From the NCBI GenBank assembly GCA_934130375.1, contig CAKOXW010000005.1, positions 1 to 64,000 of the forward strand: a DNA stretch of 64,000 nt, in the 5' to 3' direction. The notes under the pieces were generated by a model. It had not been told where the DNA came from, searched no databases, and was given only the letters and a program-made list of their open reading frames with translations. Source of the stretch: an uncultured Bacilli bacterium (GTDB taxonomy: Bacteria > Bacillota_I > Bacilli_A > RF39 > UBA660). Position numbers and translations under genes: made by a program. Below are positions 53,804-62,205 of this stretch, in pieces; the stretch's first letter is position 1, and each line of letters begins with the position of its first letter.

Positions 53804-53842
53804 ATAAAAAGAAAAATAGTTCCATATAATATGAAACTATTT
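53804..53842 (-). terminator. Terminator of tRNA cluster 2
   Basis: AAATAGTTTC / GGAACTATTT stem, then T-rich tail, after tRNA-fMet. Confidence 0.75.
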
Positions 53843-53851
53843 AATATACTT

Positions 53852-53927
53852 TGGTTGCGGAGGAAGGACTCGAACCTCCAACCTCTGGGTTATGAGCCCA
53901 GCGAGCTACCATCTGCTCCACCCCGCG
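53852..53927 (-). tRNA. trnfM: Initiator tRNA-fMet(CAU)
   Basis: Anticodon loop CTCATAA. The C1-A72 mismatch (CGCGGGG/CTCCGCA) and three G-C pairs at the end of the anticodon stem identify it as initiator. CCA encoded. Confidence 0.93.
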
Positions 53928-53946
53928 ATGTAAATAAATATAAATA

Positions 53947-54039
53947 TGGCGGAGGAAAAGGGATTCGAACCCCTGCGCCGCTTGCGCGACCTCTCGGTTT
54001 TCAAGACCGATCCCTTCAACCGGACTTGGGTATTCCTCC
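53947..54039 (-). tRNA. trnS: tRNA-Ser(UGA)
   Basis: Class II tRNA with long variable arm, acceptor GGAGGAA, anticodon loop CTTGAAA, CCA encoded. Confidence 0.94.
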
Positions 54040-54047
54040 AACATAAA

Positions 54048-54136
54048 TGGTGCCTGAAACCGGAATCGAACCGGTACGGGATTTGACTCCCGCAGGATTT
54101 TAAGTCCTGTGCGTCTACCTATTCCGCCACTCAGGC
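54048..54136 (-). tRNA. trnL: tRNA-Leu(UAA)
   Basis: Class II tRNA with long variable arm, acceptor GCCTGAG/TTCAGGC, anticodon loop CTTAAAA, CCA encoded. Confidence 0.94.
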
Positions 54137-54142
54137 ACAAAA

Positions 54143-54218
54143 TGGTGTCCCGTTGGAGATTCGAACTCCAGACCCTTTGATTAAAAGTCAAATGCTCTAC
54201 CGACTGAGCTAACGGAAC
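54143..54218 (-). tRNA. trnK: tRNA-Lys(UUU)
   Basis: Acceptor GTTCCGT/ACGGGAC with one T-G pair, anticodon loop CTTTTAA, CCA encoded. Confidence 0.94.
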
Positions 54219-54228
54219 AGATAAAAAT

Positions 54229-54303
54229 TGGCTGCCTCGGCTAGATTCGAACTAGCGCATGTCAGAGTCAAAGTCTGATGCCTTACCACTTGGCTACGAG
54301 GCA
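54229..54303 (-). tRNA. trnQ: tRNA-Gln(UUG)
   Basis: Acceptor TGCCTCG/CGAGGCA, anticodon loop CTTTGAC, G73, CCA encoded. Confidence 0.94.
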
Positions 54304-54308
54304 AACAC

Positions 54309-54392
54309 TGGTGGAGAGAGGTGGATTCGAACCACCGAACCCGAAGGAACAGATTTACAGTCTGTCGCGTTTAGCCTCTTCGCTATCTCTCC
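54309..54392 (-). tRNA. trnY: tRNA-Tyr(GUA)
   Basis: Class II tRNA with variable arm, acceptor GGAGAGA, anticodon loop CTGTAAA, CCA encoded. Confidence 0.94.
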
Positions 54393-54399
54393 ATAAAAA

Positions 54400-54475
<76 letters not shown>

Positions 54476-54478
54476 ACA

Positions 54479-54555
54479 TGGTGGAGAACATAGGACTCGA
54501 ACCTATGACCCCCTGCTTGTAAGGCAGGTGCTCTAACCAACTGAGCTAGTCCTCC
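54479..54555 (-). tRNA. trnV: tRNA-Val(UAC)
   Basis: Acceptor GGAGGAC/GTTCTCC, anticodon loop CTTACAA, CCA encoded. First gene of the eight-tRNA cluster 2. Confidence 0.95.
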
Positions 54556-54564
54556 ATGAATCAA

Positions 54565-54608
54565 TTGACACTTGTTAATATATCATTAATTTAAACAAGT
54601 TGTCAATA
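54565..54608 (-). promoter_or_regulatory. Promoter of tRNA cluster 2 inside a large dyad
   Basis: -35 TTGACA (54601-54606), 18-bp spacer, -10 TATATT (54577-54582). Two near-perfect arms, TTGACAACTTGTT and AACAAGTGTCAA, flank the core, so the -35 is mirrored just after the -10. The dyad could be an operator or a start-site hairpin. Confidence 0.6.
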
Positions 54609-54621
54609 CAATTTTATCAAT

Positions 54622-54966
54622 TTAATTAAGTTTTTTTAAAATCCACTTAGAAAGATTATCTTTTAAAGGTTTAAAACCTTCCCCTCTTTCTTTAATTTTA
54701 GGTTTTGTATTCCTTTTTTCTATTCTATAATCAATATCCTTTATAGATAATTTCAAATGATTAGTCCTTTCATCAACCTCTAATATTTTAACATATATAG
54801 TTTCTCCAACTTCTCCATAATCCTTAGTATTTCTTACAAAATCATTAGACATTTCTGAAATATGAATAAGTCCACTATAAAAATTATCAAGACTTACAAA
54901 AATACCATAATCTTCAACACCAGTAATATTTCCCTTTACAATTTTTCCAACTTTATATTGAGCCAC
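54622..54966 (-). CDS. cvfD: S1-domain RNA-binding protein (CvfD/YugI-like)
   Basis: The 114-residue protein has one S1 domain (~5-75: VGKIVKGNITGVEDYGIFVSLDNFYSGLIHISEMS) and a basic C-terminal tail (KPKIKERGEGFKPLK). This matches CvfD/YugI (general stress protein 13) of Bacilli, which bind RNA or ribosomes and affect translation and virulence regulation. Upstream of the tRNA cluster, same strand. Start has no strong alternative. Confidence 0.8.
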   Translation of the reverse strand: MAQYKVGKIVKGNITGVEDYGIFVSLDNFYSGLIHISEMSNDFVRNTKDYGEVGETIYVKILEVDERTNHLKLSIKDIDYRIEKRNTKPKIKERGEGFKPLKDNLSKWILKKLN

Positions 54967-55062
54967 CTATAACACCTCATAAAAATTATAACACTAAATT
55001 CTTATTTTGCGCAAATTGTTTACATATTTTCAAATTAAATGTATAATTATTTTGGTGATTTT

Positions 55063-55290
55063 ATGGACATTGAAAATAAAATAAAAGAAATTTTAAATAA
55101 GATTAAACCACTTTTAAATAATGATGGTGGCGATGTAGAATTTGTTAAATTTGAAGATGGTATAGTTTATGTAAGACTACTTGGCTCTTGTAGTGATTGT
55201 CCAATGTCTGATAATACTATAGAAGATATGATTGAATATACACTTACTTTTGAATTACCAGAAGTAAAAAAAGTAGTTAATATTATCTAG
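55063..55290 (+). CDS. yutI: NifU C-terminal-domain Fe-S scaffold (YutI-like)
   Basis: 75 residues from the ATG at 55063 (SD GGTGAT); an in-frame ATG 8 codons upstream lacks an SD. The protein is a stand-alone Nfu domain, with the cluster-binding CxxC in GSCSDCPMSDNTIEDMIE (Cys ~42 and 45). It transfers Fe-S clusters to apo-proteins. Its stop overlaps that of the convergent YutH-like gene by 8 bp. The same two genes are neighbours in Bacillus. Confidence 0.88.
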   Translation: MDIENKIKEILNKIKPLLNNDGGDVEFVKFEDGIVYVRLLGSCSDCPMSDNTIEDMIEYTLTFELPEVKKVVNII

Positions 55291-56185
55291 ATAACCACTG
55301 TAAATTTTGCAAATTACAATTTTTAATAATTAAATCAATAAATTCTTCATACTTTGAAGATTTTTTTGTTAATGAAAAAACTATATTTTCATCTAATTCT
55401 TTATCAATAATTTCTTCAAACAAATCAAAATAGTAAGAAGGATACAATAACCTAGCAACTAATAAAGATAAGTTTAACTTATCAAACCAAAAATTCTTAA
55501 ATACTATATTTAAAATATAATTAACATCTTCATCTTTAAAAAAAGCATCTTTTAAATATTCAGCAATATTTCTAACTTTATAATCTATAATTAAATTAAG
55601 AGGATTATATAAATCAAATAATGTTGCATCTTTAGTAATTCTTTTATGAGATATTCCTATCGGTATTTTATATTCAGAAAACATCTTTAAATTTTTAATA
55701 TACGTTATTGCATTTTCACATAAACCCAAATAATAATCTATTGTATTATTTAAAAACGGATACTTTTTTATTAAATGCCCCATTTGATACTCTATATAAT
55801 CTACTTTATTAGACCATAAAGATACCCAATTCGTTCTTAAAAGAGATTTTAAGCCTGATAAATCAACATTTTCATTTAACATATAAATAATATCATTAAT
55901 ATCTATTTTCTTAATATCATTAACATAAACCCTTAATAACACATAATTCTCATTAGATATCACACTAATAGGTTCATTAAACTTATTAATTATTATTTCA
56001 TGCACTAAAGAATTACTACTAATCATCCTTTTATTTAACTCAACTAAATCCTTAATCTCAGATAATTCCCTCCTATATGGGGTCAAGTAATATTTCTCAT
56101 TACCTACAAAAAACACATAATTATCATTCTCTTTATTTAATAAAGGTGGATATAAATTATAAAAATAATTAATATAATCAAGCAT
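55283..56185 (-). CDS. yutH: YutH-like spore coat-associated protein (CotS family)
   Basis: The 300-residue protein is a kinase-like CotS-family member with degenerate catalytic positions (GISHKRITKDATLFDLYNPLNLI where kinases have H-x-D and D-F-D). The ARLLYPSYYFDLFEEIID stretch resembles the C terminus of Bacillus YutH. Adjacent to the YutI-like gene as in Bacillus. It is the second kinase-like spore-type gene of the window besides ysxE. Function in the coat is not established. Confidence 0.65.
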   Translation of the reverse strand: MLDYINYFYNLYPPLLNKENDNYVFFVGNEKYYLTPYRRELSEIKDLVELNKRMISSNSLVHEIIINKFNEPISVISNENYVLLRVYVNDIKKIDINDIIYMLNENVDLSGLKSLLRTNWVSLWSNKVDYIEYQMGHLIKKYPFLNNTIDYYLGLCENAITYIKNLKMFSEYKIPIGISHKRITKDATLFDLYNPLNLIIDYKVRNIAEYLKDAFFKDEDVNYILNIVFKNFWFDKLNLSLLVARLLYPSYYFDLFEEIIDKELDENIVFSLTKKSSKYEEFIDLIIKNCNLQNLQWLSR

Positions 56186-56231
56186 ATAATCCTCCTTTAG
56201 TAAATTTTATGCTAAAAATAAAATAATAAAA

Positions 56232-56254
56232 CAAAAAACTGCATTTGCAGTTTT
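56232..56254 (-). terminator. Terminator of rny
   Basis: AAACTGCA / TGCAGTTT stem with T-run just after the stop codon. Confidence 0.8.
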
Positions 56255-56256
56255 TA

Positions 56257-57810
56257 TTATTTTGCTTCTTCAACAGCCCTTGTTTCTCTAATAACAGTTA
56301 CTTTTACAGTACCTGGATATTGCATTTCAGCCTCAATTTGATTTTTAATATCACGCGCAAGTTTAATACTCTTTAAATCATCAACTTGGTCAGGTTTAAC
56401 AAGTACTCTTAATTCTCTACCTGCTTGTATAGCATATGATTTTTCAATACCATCATAACTATTAGCAATTTGTTCTAATTGTTCAAGTCTCTTGATATAA
56501 TTTTCTAATGAATCATTTCTAGCACCTGGACGTGACGCAGATAAGGCATCCGCAATAGCGACTATTACTGATATAACAGATGTTGCCTCAGTATCACCAT
56601 GATGAGATGCGATTGCATTAATTACAACTTTATCTTCACCATACTTTTTAGCGATATCAACGCCTATTTCAACATGACTACCCTCAACCTCAAAATCAAT
56701 TGCTTTACCAATATCATGAAGTAATCCAGCTCTTTTTGCTAAATTAACATTTTCACCAAGCTCTGCTGCAATTATACCAGATAAATGTGCAACTTCCTTT
56801 GAATGTTGTAATGCATTTTGACCATAACTAGTTCTAAAATATAATTTACCTAAAATTTCTATTAATTCAGGATCCATTTTAGAAAGGCCTAATTCAAATG
56901 CTGCTTGATTACCATATTCCATAATCTTATTTTTAAAATCTTTACATGTTTTATCATATAACTCTTCAATTCTAGCTGGATGTATTCTTCCATCTTTAAC
57001 TAAAGTTTCAATAGTTTGTCTAGCAATTTCCCTTCTTAAAGGATCAAAACTAGATAATACAATAGCCTCAGGTGTATCATCAATAATTAAATCAACACCA
57101 GTAACAGCCTCAATAGTTCTAATATTTCTTCCTTCTCTTCCAATTATTCTACCCTTCATTTCATCATTAGGTAGAGTTACAACTGAAACAGTTTTCTCAT
57201 TAGTAACATCAGATGCATACTTCTGCATTGACATAACAAGCATATCTTTTGCTTTTCTATCAACCTCAAGTTTTGCTTCTGCTTCCCTTTCCTTAATTAA
57301 TGAAGTAATTTCAACCTCTAAATCAGCCTCAACCCTCTTCATAATCATATCTTTTGCTTTTTCCTTAGAAAATCCAGAAATGCTTTCTAATATTTCCATT
57401 TCCTTTTTCTTTAACTCTTCCATTTCTTCTTCTGCTTTTTGGATTTCTTTTTGTTTTAAAATTAGGGCATTATCTCTCTCTTCAAGCATCTTATCCCTAT
57501 TTTGTAGGATTTCATCTCTCTTATCAATACTCTTCTCACGTTGCAATAATCTATCTTCCAAATCTTTAATTTCAAGTTTTCTCTCTTTAATTTCTTTATC
57601 AGTTTCTAACTTTAATTTATGACTTTCTTCTTTTAATTCAAAAATAGAATCTCTTTTGGCCTTATCAGCCTCTTTTTTTGCTTTCTCAATAATTTCTTCA
57701 GCTTTTTTTGTAGCACTTTTCTCTTTAGTACTACTGTATATAATAACGGATACAGCTCCTACTCCCAATCCAATTACAGAGGCTAAAATGGCAACTATAG
57801 TGCTTCCCAT
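56257..57810 (-). CDS. rny: Ribonuclease Y
   Basis: The 517-residue membrane-anchored endoribonuclease starts bulk mRNA decay. An N-terminal helix (4-26) is followed by a long coiled coil (~30-200), a KH domain (GRIIGREGRNIRTIE at ~217) and an HD domain (~330-425) with the metal ligands in HSKEVAHLSG, LLHDIGKAID and ASHHGD. Length is typical. SD GAGGAGG. It lies downstream of recA, as in Bacillus. Confidence 0.97.
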   Translation of the reverse strand: MGSTIVAILASVIGLGVGAVSVIIYSSTKEKSATKKAEEIIEKAKKEADKAKRDSIFELKEESHKLKLETDKEIKERKLEIKDLEDRLLQREKSIDKRDEILQNRDKMLEERDNALILKQKEIQKAEEEMEELKKKEMEILESISGFSKEKAKDMIMKRVEADLEVEITSLIKEREAEAKLEVDRKAKDMLVMSMQKYASDVTNEKTVSVVTLPNDEMKGRIIGREGRNIRTIEAVTGVDLIIDDTPEAIVLSSFDPLRREIARQTIETLVKDGRIHPARIEELYDKTCKDFKNKIMEYGNQAAFELGLSKMDPELIEILGKLYFRTSYGQNALQHSKEVAHLSGIIAAELGENVNLAKRAGLLHDIGKAIDFEVEGSHVEIGVDIAKKYGEDKVVINAIASHHGDTEATSVISVIVAIADALSASRPGARNDSLENYIKRLEQLEQIANSYDGIEKSYAIQAGRELRVLVKPDQVDDLKSIKLARDIKNQIEAEMQYPGTVKVTVIRETRAVEEAK

Positions 57811-57864
57811 ATTTTCCTCCTCATATATTTCATTAAATACAATTATATTTTAACTCATATTCAC

Positions 57865-57902
57865 TAAAAAAACAATTCAAATTTAATTAAATTCAAATTG
57901 TT
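57865..57902 (-). terminator. Terminator of recA
   Basis: AACAATTTGAATTT / AAATTTGAATTGTT 14-bp stem with AATT loop, then T-run. Confidence 0.8.
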
Positions 57903-57914
57903 TACTAATATTTA

Positions 57915-58958
57915 TTACTCACTTTTCTTACTTTCTACTTTTTCCTTATCCTTAGATATACCAAAGTGTTCCCTAATCTTAGTTTCAAGTTCATCTCTTA
58001 ACTTAGTATTTTCTTTAAGCATTAACTTAACATTTTCCTTACCTTGGCCTATTTTCTCCCCATTATAAGAATACCAAGCACCACTCTTATCCAAGATACT
58101 AGCCTCACTACCAAGATCAATAATTTCACCTTCCTTAGAGACACCTTCACCGTACATAATATCAACTGTCGCACTTCTAAAAGGAGGCGCAACCTTGTTT
58201 TTAACAACTTTAATCACAGTCTTATTACCAATCACACTATCGCCAGATTTAATTTGCTCTGCTCTTCTAACATCAAGCCTAATACTAGAATAAAACTTTA
58301 ATGCCCTACCACCTGGAGTAGTTTCAGGATTACCAAACATTACACCAACTTTTTCTCTTAATTGATTTATAAATATAACAATAGTATTAGTTTTATTAAT
58401 AGTACCAGATAACTTTCTTAACGCTTGAGACATTAATCTTGCTTGTAAACCAACATGAGAATCACCCATCTCACCCTCAATCTCTGCTTGAGGTACTAAA
58501 GCCGCAACAGAATCTATTACAACAATACTAATCGCATGACTTTTAACCAAAGCGTCACAAATTTCTAAAGCTTGCTCCCCGGTATCAGGTTGAGATAACA
58601 ATAAATTATCAATATTAACACCTAACTTTTTCGCATACACAGGGTCTAAAGCATGCTCCGCATCAATAAAAGCAGCCCTACCACCTTTCTTTTGAACCTC
58701 AGCAATCGCATGAAGCGCAAAAGTAGTTTTACCACTAGATTCAGGACCATAAATCTCAATTATTCTACCTTTTGGATATCCTCCTACGCCTAACGCTATA
58801 TCTAAAGATAACGAACCAGTTGAAACTGTATCTATTTCCATATTATTTTGTCCACCTAATTTCATTATCGCACCCTTACCAAATTGCTTCTCTATATCAG
58901 CTAGAACTTGGTCTAACATTTTATCCTTATCAATTTCTTTGTCTTTTTCTTTTGCCAT
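57915..58958 (-). CDS. recA: Recombinase RecA
   Basis: The 347-residue RecA promotes strand exchange and LexA self-cleavage. Walker A GPESSGKTT at ~70-78, Walker B VIDSVAALVPQAEIEGEMGD, L1/L2 loops and NQLREKVGVMFGNPETTPGG are all intact. An SOS-box-like dyad and a good promoter lie 60-80 bp upstream. SD AGGAGG. Confidence 0.98.
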   Translation of the reverse strand: MAKEKDKEIDKDKMLDQVLADIEKQFGKGAIMKLGGQNNMEIDTVSTGSLSLDIALGVGGYPKGRIIEIYGPESSGKTTFALHAIAEVQKKGGRAAFIDAEHALDPVYAKKLGVNIDNLLLSQPDTGEQALEICDALVKSHAISIVVIDSVAALVPQAEIEGEMGDSHVGLQARLMSQALRKLSGTINKTNTIVIFINQLREKVGVMFGNPETTPGGRALKFYSSIRLDVRRAEQIKSGDSVIGNKTVIKVVKNKVAPPFRSATVDIMYGEGVSKEGEIIDLGSEASILDKSGAWYSYNGEKIGQGKENVKLMLKENTKLRDELETKIREHFGISKDKEKVESKKSE

Positions 58959-58986
58959 TTTATTTCCTCCTATTGACTACAAATAC

Positions 58987-59038
58987 ATAATACTATACTT
59001 TTTTTACAAAATCAAGTACTTTTTCAAACATTTGTTTG
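58987..59038 (-). promoter_or_regulatory. recA promoter with LexA-like SOS box
   Basis: -35 TTGATT (59010-59015), 17-bp spacer, -10 TATTAT (58987-58992). Ten bp upstream of the -35 is the dyad CAAACAAATGTTTG (59025-59038). It fits the Gram-positive SOS box CGAACRNRYGTTYG except at position 2. The rest of the 58959-59180 gap holds two near repeats of ACAAATTTAACAAAT and the terminator of the next gene. Confidence 0.65.
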
Positions 59039-59140
59039 CAATTTTAAAAATCTGCACCATTTTTAATACAAATTTAACAAATCTGCCTAGACAAATTTAA
59101 CAAATTTGAGCACTTTTTCTTACAAATTTTTATTTTTCAA

Positions 59141-59171
59141 AAATAAAAAGAATACTTTTATTTCGTATTCT
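59141..59171 (-). terminator. Terminator of the 59181-60530 prepilin gene
   Basis: AGAATAC / GTATTCT stem, then TTTTATTTTT on the minus strand. Confidence 0.7.
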
Positions 59172-59180
59172 ATTTATCAT

Positions 59181-60530
59181 CTAATTTGATTTTATACTTA
59201 TTACATTACCATTGATGATAATTTCAGCACCCAAACCAACAATTTTTTTCCAAATATATTCCGCATTTTCAATGCTTGAATTATTAGTTATAACTATGTT
59301 AGGATTATTTTTAAATGCCCCCTCATTTATTGTAGTAACACTACTAGGAATTGTAACATTTGTTAATTTATTATCTTCAAATGCATACTCACCTATACTT
59401 GTTACTGTACCAGGTATAATAACTGAAGTTATATTTAAACCTATTTCCATACCTCCAGCAAGTGGCTTTACTGTATAATTATTGTTAGAATTATAACTTA
59501 ACAAACTTACTTTATAATCGTTACTATAAGCAATGCCTGTTGGAATAACACCATTTTTTGTAAATGCATAATCGGCAATAGCAACAACTATCTTACCATC
59601 TATTTGTGATGGTATCACTACATCAGTTCCTCCAGCAATATTATAACCAGTTATTTTTATACTACTATTGGGTTCATATGGCCTATATGTTACATTTAAT
59701 CCTGTTTCTTCATAATCCATTAATGGGATTGTACCTTGTACTATGTCATCTTTTAAACTACTTATTCCATCTACAGTTGTGCATTGTTCAGTTGCATTTT
59801 CTTCAGACAAACCACTTGCTTGAAAATAGCTTTTACATTTGTCAGTATTTTTAACTTCAACATTTGCAACAATAATATTCACGTTTTCAACCTTTAGTCC
59901 TCCTGTCTCATAATCACTTGATGGAATAATTCCGTTCGCAAGAAGTGGCTTTAATGAAACGGTTACATTATTTTTTGTAACTGAGCCGCCAGTACATAAT
60001 GTTGTAACTAAATCTTCCGTTGCACCATCTAAATTCATTAGATACGTCTTACATTTATTCACATCCTCCACTTCAAAACTAGACATAGTTGTAGTTTTAA
60101 CTATTCCATAATCACTATCATTTACATCTTCATAACTAAAATAGTTAGCATTAGTTGAACAATCACTAGATATAGTTGCACTATTCTTATTAGCATTACA
60201 TACAGCCATACCATCAAACTTACCCTTTCCTACTATTGTTACTTTAGCATTTCCTTTACTATCAAAAGTAATATTACAACTTTCATAATCAGCATCATTT
60301 ATCTTAGCAACATCACTACATTTTATTGCACCACTACCATCTAATACTTGATTTTCAGTATATTTCTTCTCAGCCTGACTTGCTATTAACTTTGCAGTTG
60401 TTTCTAATGATGCTTCCTTAGAATTCTTAATTACATCACTTATCTTAGGCATTGCAATAATTAGTATAACTGCTAGTATTACTATTACTGCTAATAATTC
60501 CACTAAAGTAAAACCCTTCTTTTTCTTCAT
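59181..60530 (-). CDS. Prepilin-like protein with duplicated module and BspA-type leucine-rich repeats
   Basis: The 449-residue protein has a class III signal MKKKKG|FTLVELLAVIVIL and pilin helix, then a pilin body with Cys (CSDVAKINDADYESC...CNANKNSATISSDCS, ~70-125). Two related ~70-residue modules lie at ~155-290 (VNKCKTYLMNLDGATEDLVTTLC and NTDKCKSYFQASGLSEENATEQC). Treponema/BspA-like LRR_5 units are at ~310-430 (VVIPSQIDGKIVVAIADYAF; VTSIGEYAFEDN; VTTINEGAFKNN). LRR of this type are often adhesins. It sits between recA and pgsA, which are neighbours in Bacillus apart from cinA. The promoter carries a G9 tract. Confidence 0.8.
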   Translation of the reverse strand: MKKKKGFTLVELLAVIVILAVILIIAMPKISDVIKNSKEASLETTAKLIASQAEKKYTENQVLDGSGAIKCSDVAKINDADYESCNITFDSKGNAKVTIVGKGKFDGMAVCNANKNSATISSDCSTNANYFSYEDVNDSDYGIVKTTTMSSFEVEDVNKCKTYLMNLDGATEDLVTTLCTGGSVTKNNVTVSLKPLLANGIIPSSDYETGGLKVENVNIIVANVEVKNTDKCKSYFQASGLSEENATEQCTTVDGISSLKDDIVQGTIPLMDYEETGLNVTYRPYEPNSSIKITGYNIAGGTDVVIPSQIDGKIVVAIADYAFTKNGVIPTGIAYSNDYKVSLLSYNSNNNYTVKPLAGGMEIGLNITSVIIPGTVTSIGEYAFEDNKLTNVTIPSSVTTINEGAFKNNPNIVITNNSSIENAEYIWKKIVGLGAEIIINGNVISIKSN

Positions 60531-60555
60531 AATCTCCTCCTTATTTTACAAGGTT

Positions 60556-60591
60556 ATTATACTATAACACCCCCCCCCATTTGACAATGGG
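60556..60591 (-). promoter_or_regulatory. Candidate phase-variable promoter with G9 spacer (copy 2)
   Basis: -35-like TTGTCA (60582-60587), AAT, G9 (60570-60578), TGTTATAG, -10 TATAAT (60556-60561): spacing 20 bp; TATAGT lies at 15 bp. Dyad CCCATT-gtca-AATGGG at 60576-60591. An outer ACACCC/GGGTGT pairing could alternatively make a hairpin if transcribed. Confidence 0.6.
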
Positions 60592-60679
60592 CAAGGGTGT
60601 AAATTAGACATAACTTTACATTTAATTTGCAAATCAATATACAAAACTATATAATCTTTAACATATAAATTTATAAATA

Positions 60680-60714
60680 TATAACCTAAACTACTTAAGC
60701 CCACGAATACATAA
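60680..60714 (-). repeat. Dispersed short repeat, copy C
   Basis: Minus strand TTATGTATTCGTGGGCTTAA then GTAGTTTAGG. It lies after pgsA; the ATAAA x5 microsatellite at 60711-60735 overlaps its edge. Confidence 0.5.
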
Positions 60715-60750
60715 AATAAAATAAAATAAAATAAAACTCACTAAATGAGT

Positions 60751-61353
60751 TTATTTTGAAAATAATATTTTTTTATTAGCATAATAATATTCAAAACCTG
60801 AATATACTGATAAGACTGTTGCTACAACAAGTAAAACAGTTGCTACATCTATATTCCATATTTCAAATGGTAAATTATAGAAAAATGTTAATGATAAACC
60901 TACCATCATACAAGCAGTTTTAATCTTACCAGTTTTACCAGCAGCAATAACACATCCCTTAGTAGATGCCATCATCCTAATAGAATCCACTATAGTATCT
61001 CTAAATATTATTACAACAGGTATTATTGGACTAATTACATTTTTAGTTGCAAATATAATAAGTACTGAATTAACTAATACTTTATCTGCAATCGCATCTA
61101 AAAACTTTCCATAATCAGTTACTAAATTCTTAGTTCTTGCTATCTTCCCATCTAAAAAATCAGTAAATGATGCGATAATAAATAATATTCCAGATATTAT
61201 ATATATACTATCTATTTCTAATATTTCATTATTAATTGTAAGTGCATAACTTGGAAAACTTATACCCATTTGATTAAATGGAAACAAAAACAATAAAATA
61301 ATTACTATTGTTAAAAACAATCTTGACATTGTAAGTTTTGTTGGCAAATTCAT
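60751..61353 (-). CDS. pgsA: CDP-diacylglycerol-glycerol-3-phosphate 3-phosphatidyltransferase
   Basis: The 200-residue membrane enzyme makes phosphatidylglycerol phosphate. N terminus MNLPTKLTMSRLFLTIVII is typical of PgsA. The motif D-x2-DG-x2-AR-x8-G-x3-D-x3-D is present as TDFLDGKIARTKNLVTDYGK then FLDAIADK. Start of the rodZ-pgsA pair: it lies 10 bp after the rodZ-like gene, as in Bacillus (ymfM-pgsA-cinA-recA). SD GGAGG. Confidence 0.93.
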   Translation of the reverse strand: MNLPTKLTMSRLFLTIVIILLFLFPFNQMGISFPSYALTINNEILEIDSIYIISGILFIIASFTDFLDGKIARTKNLVTDYGKFLDAIADKVLVNSVLIIFATKNVISPIIPVVIIFRDTIVDSIRMMASTKGCVIAAGKTGKIKTACMMVGLSLTFFYNLPFEIWNIDVATVLLVVATVLSVYSGFEYYYANKKILFSK

Positions 61354-61363
61354 AAATCCTCCA

Positions 61364-61831
61364 TTATTTCAAACTCATCATAGCAATCATTTCACTAGTA
61401 TTATTATTTCTTGTTTTAATAACAATAACTGCTATTGCAATAATTAATACTGCTATTAATGCTATAATTATTATTTTTTTATTTTTATTATCTTTTGGAA
61501 TAATTGTATAAGGGGATTTTGCTTCCTCTTTTTCTTCTTCTTTTTCTTTTTGTTTACTAATTCTTTCTATAACATCAGTCGGTATTTTAGAAGTACATTC
61601 AAATACAAATTCATTAAAGTCTTCTATTAATTGTTCATAATCTAAACCTAAGTATTTTGCATAATCATAAATATATTTTTTTAATACAAATATATCTGAA
61701 AATGCATCTCTATTTCCACTCTCTAATTCTTCTAATTCCTTCATGTCTATATTTAAATCTTCAGACACTTCGTTTAGAGACAAACCTTTTTCTTCTCTTG
61801 AAGCCTTTAGTTTTTCTCCTATAACTTCCAT
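61364..61831 (-). CDS. rodZ: RodZ/YmfM-like protein: HTH plus membrane helix
   Basis: The 155-residue protein has an N-terminal Xre-type HTH (~5-70: GEKLKASREEKGLSLNEVSEDL...LGLDYEQLIEDF), a Lys/Glu linker and one membrane helix (~118-138). RodZ tethers MreB and helps shape the cell. The extracellular part is only ~17 residues, so the DUF4115 domain of long RodZ proteins is missing. SD AAGGAGATGG directly follows the RNase P RNA gene. Confidence 0.82.
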   Translation of the reverse strand: MEVIGEKLKASREEKGLSLNEVSEDLNIDMKELEELESGNRDAFSDIFVLKKYIYDYAKYLGLDYEQLIEDFNEFVFECTSKIPTDVIERISKQKEKEEEKEEAKSPYTIIPKDNKNKKIIIIALIAVLIIAIAVIVIKTRNNNTSEMIAMMSLK

Positions 61832-61858
61832 TTTTCCATCTCCTTAAAAAAATAAAAA

Positions 61859-62204
61859 ATAACATCTTATAAGCCATGTTCTGTACTTTTGCAAGCGGTA
61901 AACATTTATCTATGCATAACGCATCCTTCCTCTAGTTACCTATTAGAAAGTTCCCCTACCAATATTTGGGTTTCTCACTCGTGGGGTTTACCCGTTCCAT
62001 TTCCTCATTTCTGATTATTCGTCACTATGGCACTTTATGGCTACAATAACCATATCAAAGACTTAGGTTACTTCGCCGCCGTTAGAATTAACTACTATAG
62101 GTTATTTTTTCCCTATACACGAACACTACAAGCCTAAAAATAGGTCTGTGTGAGCATGGACTTTCCTCTACATTACAAAGAATGCAGCGTTTACCCAGAT
62201 GTTA
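61859..62204 (-). ncRNA. rnpB: RNase P RNA, bacterial class B
   Basis: Ribozyme for tRNA 5' maturation. The P1 arms ATAACATCT/AGATGTTAT pair the ends. Landmark sequences are GTAGAGGAAAGTCCATGCTC, AGTGCCATAGTGACGAA, AACGGGTAAACCCC..., GAGAAACCCAAATATTGGTAG and ACATGGCTTATAAG. The layout fits the Bacillus type B fold (class B is restricted to low-GC Gram-positives). The gene lies 2 bp after gpsB and 27 bp before rodZ, all in one direction. A T-rich run follows the 3' end. Confidence 0.95.
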
Positions 62205-62205
62205 T

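Noticed and set aside
60711..60735. ATAAA x5 microsatellite as a phase switch
   Set aside because: It lies in the T-rich tail of the pgsA terminator on the minus strand and does not touch a coding frame or promoter spacing.
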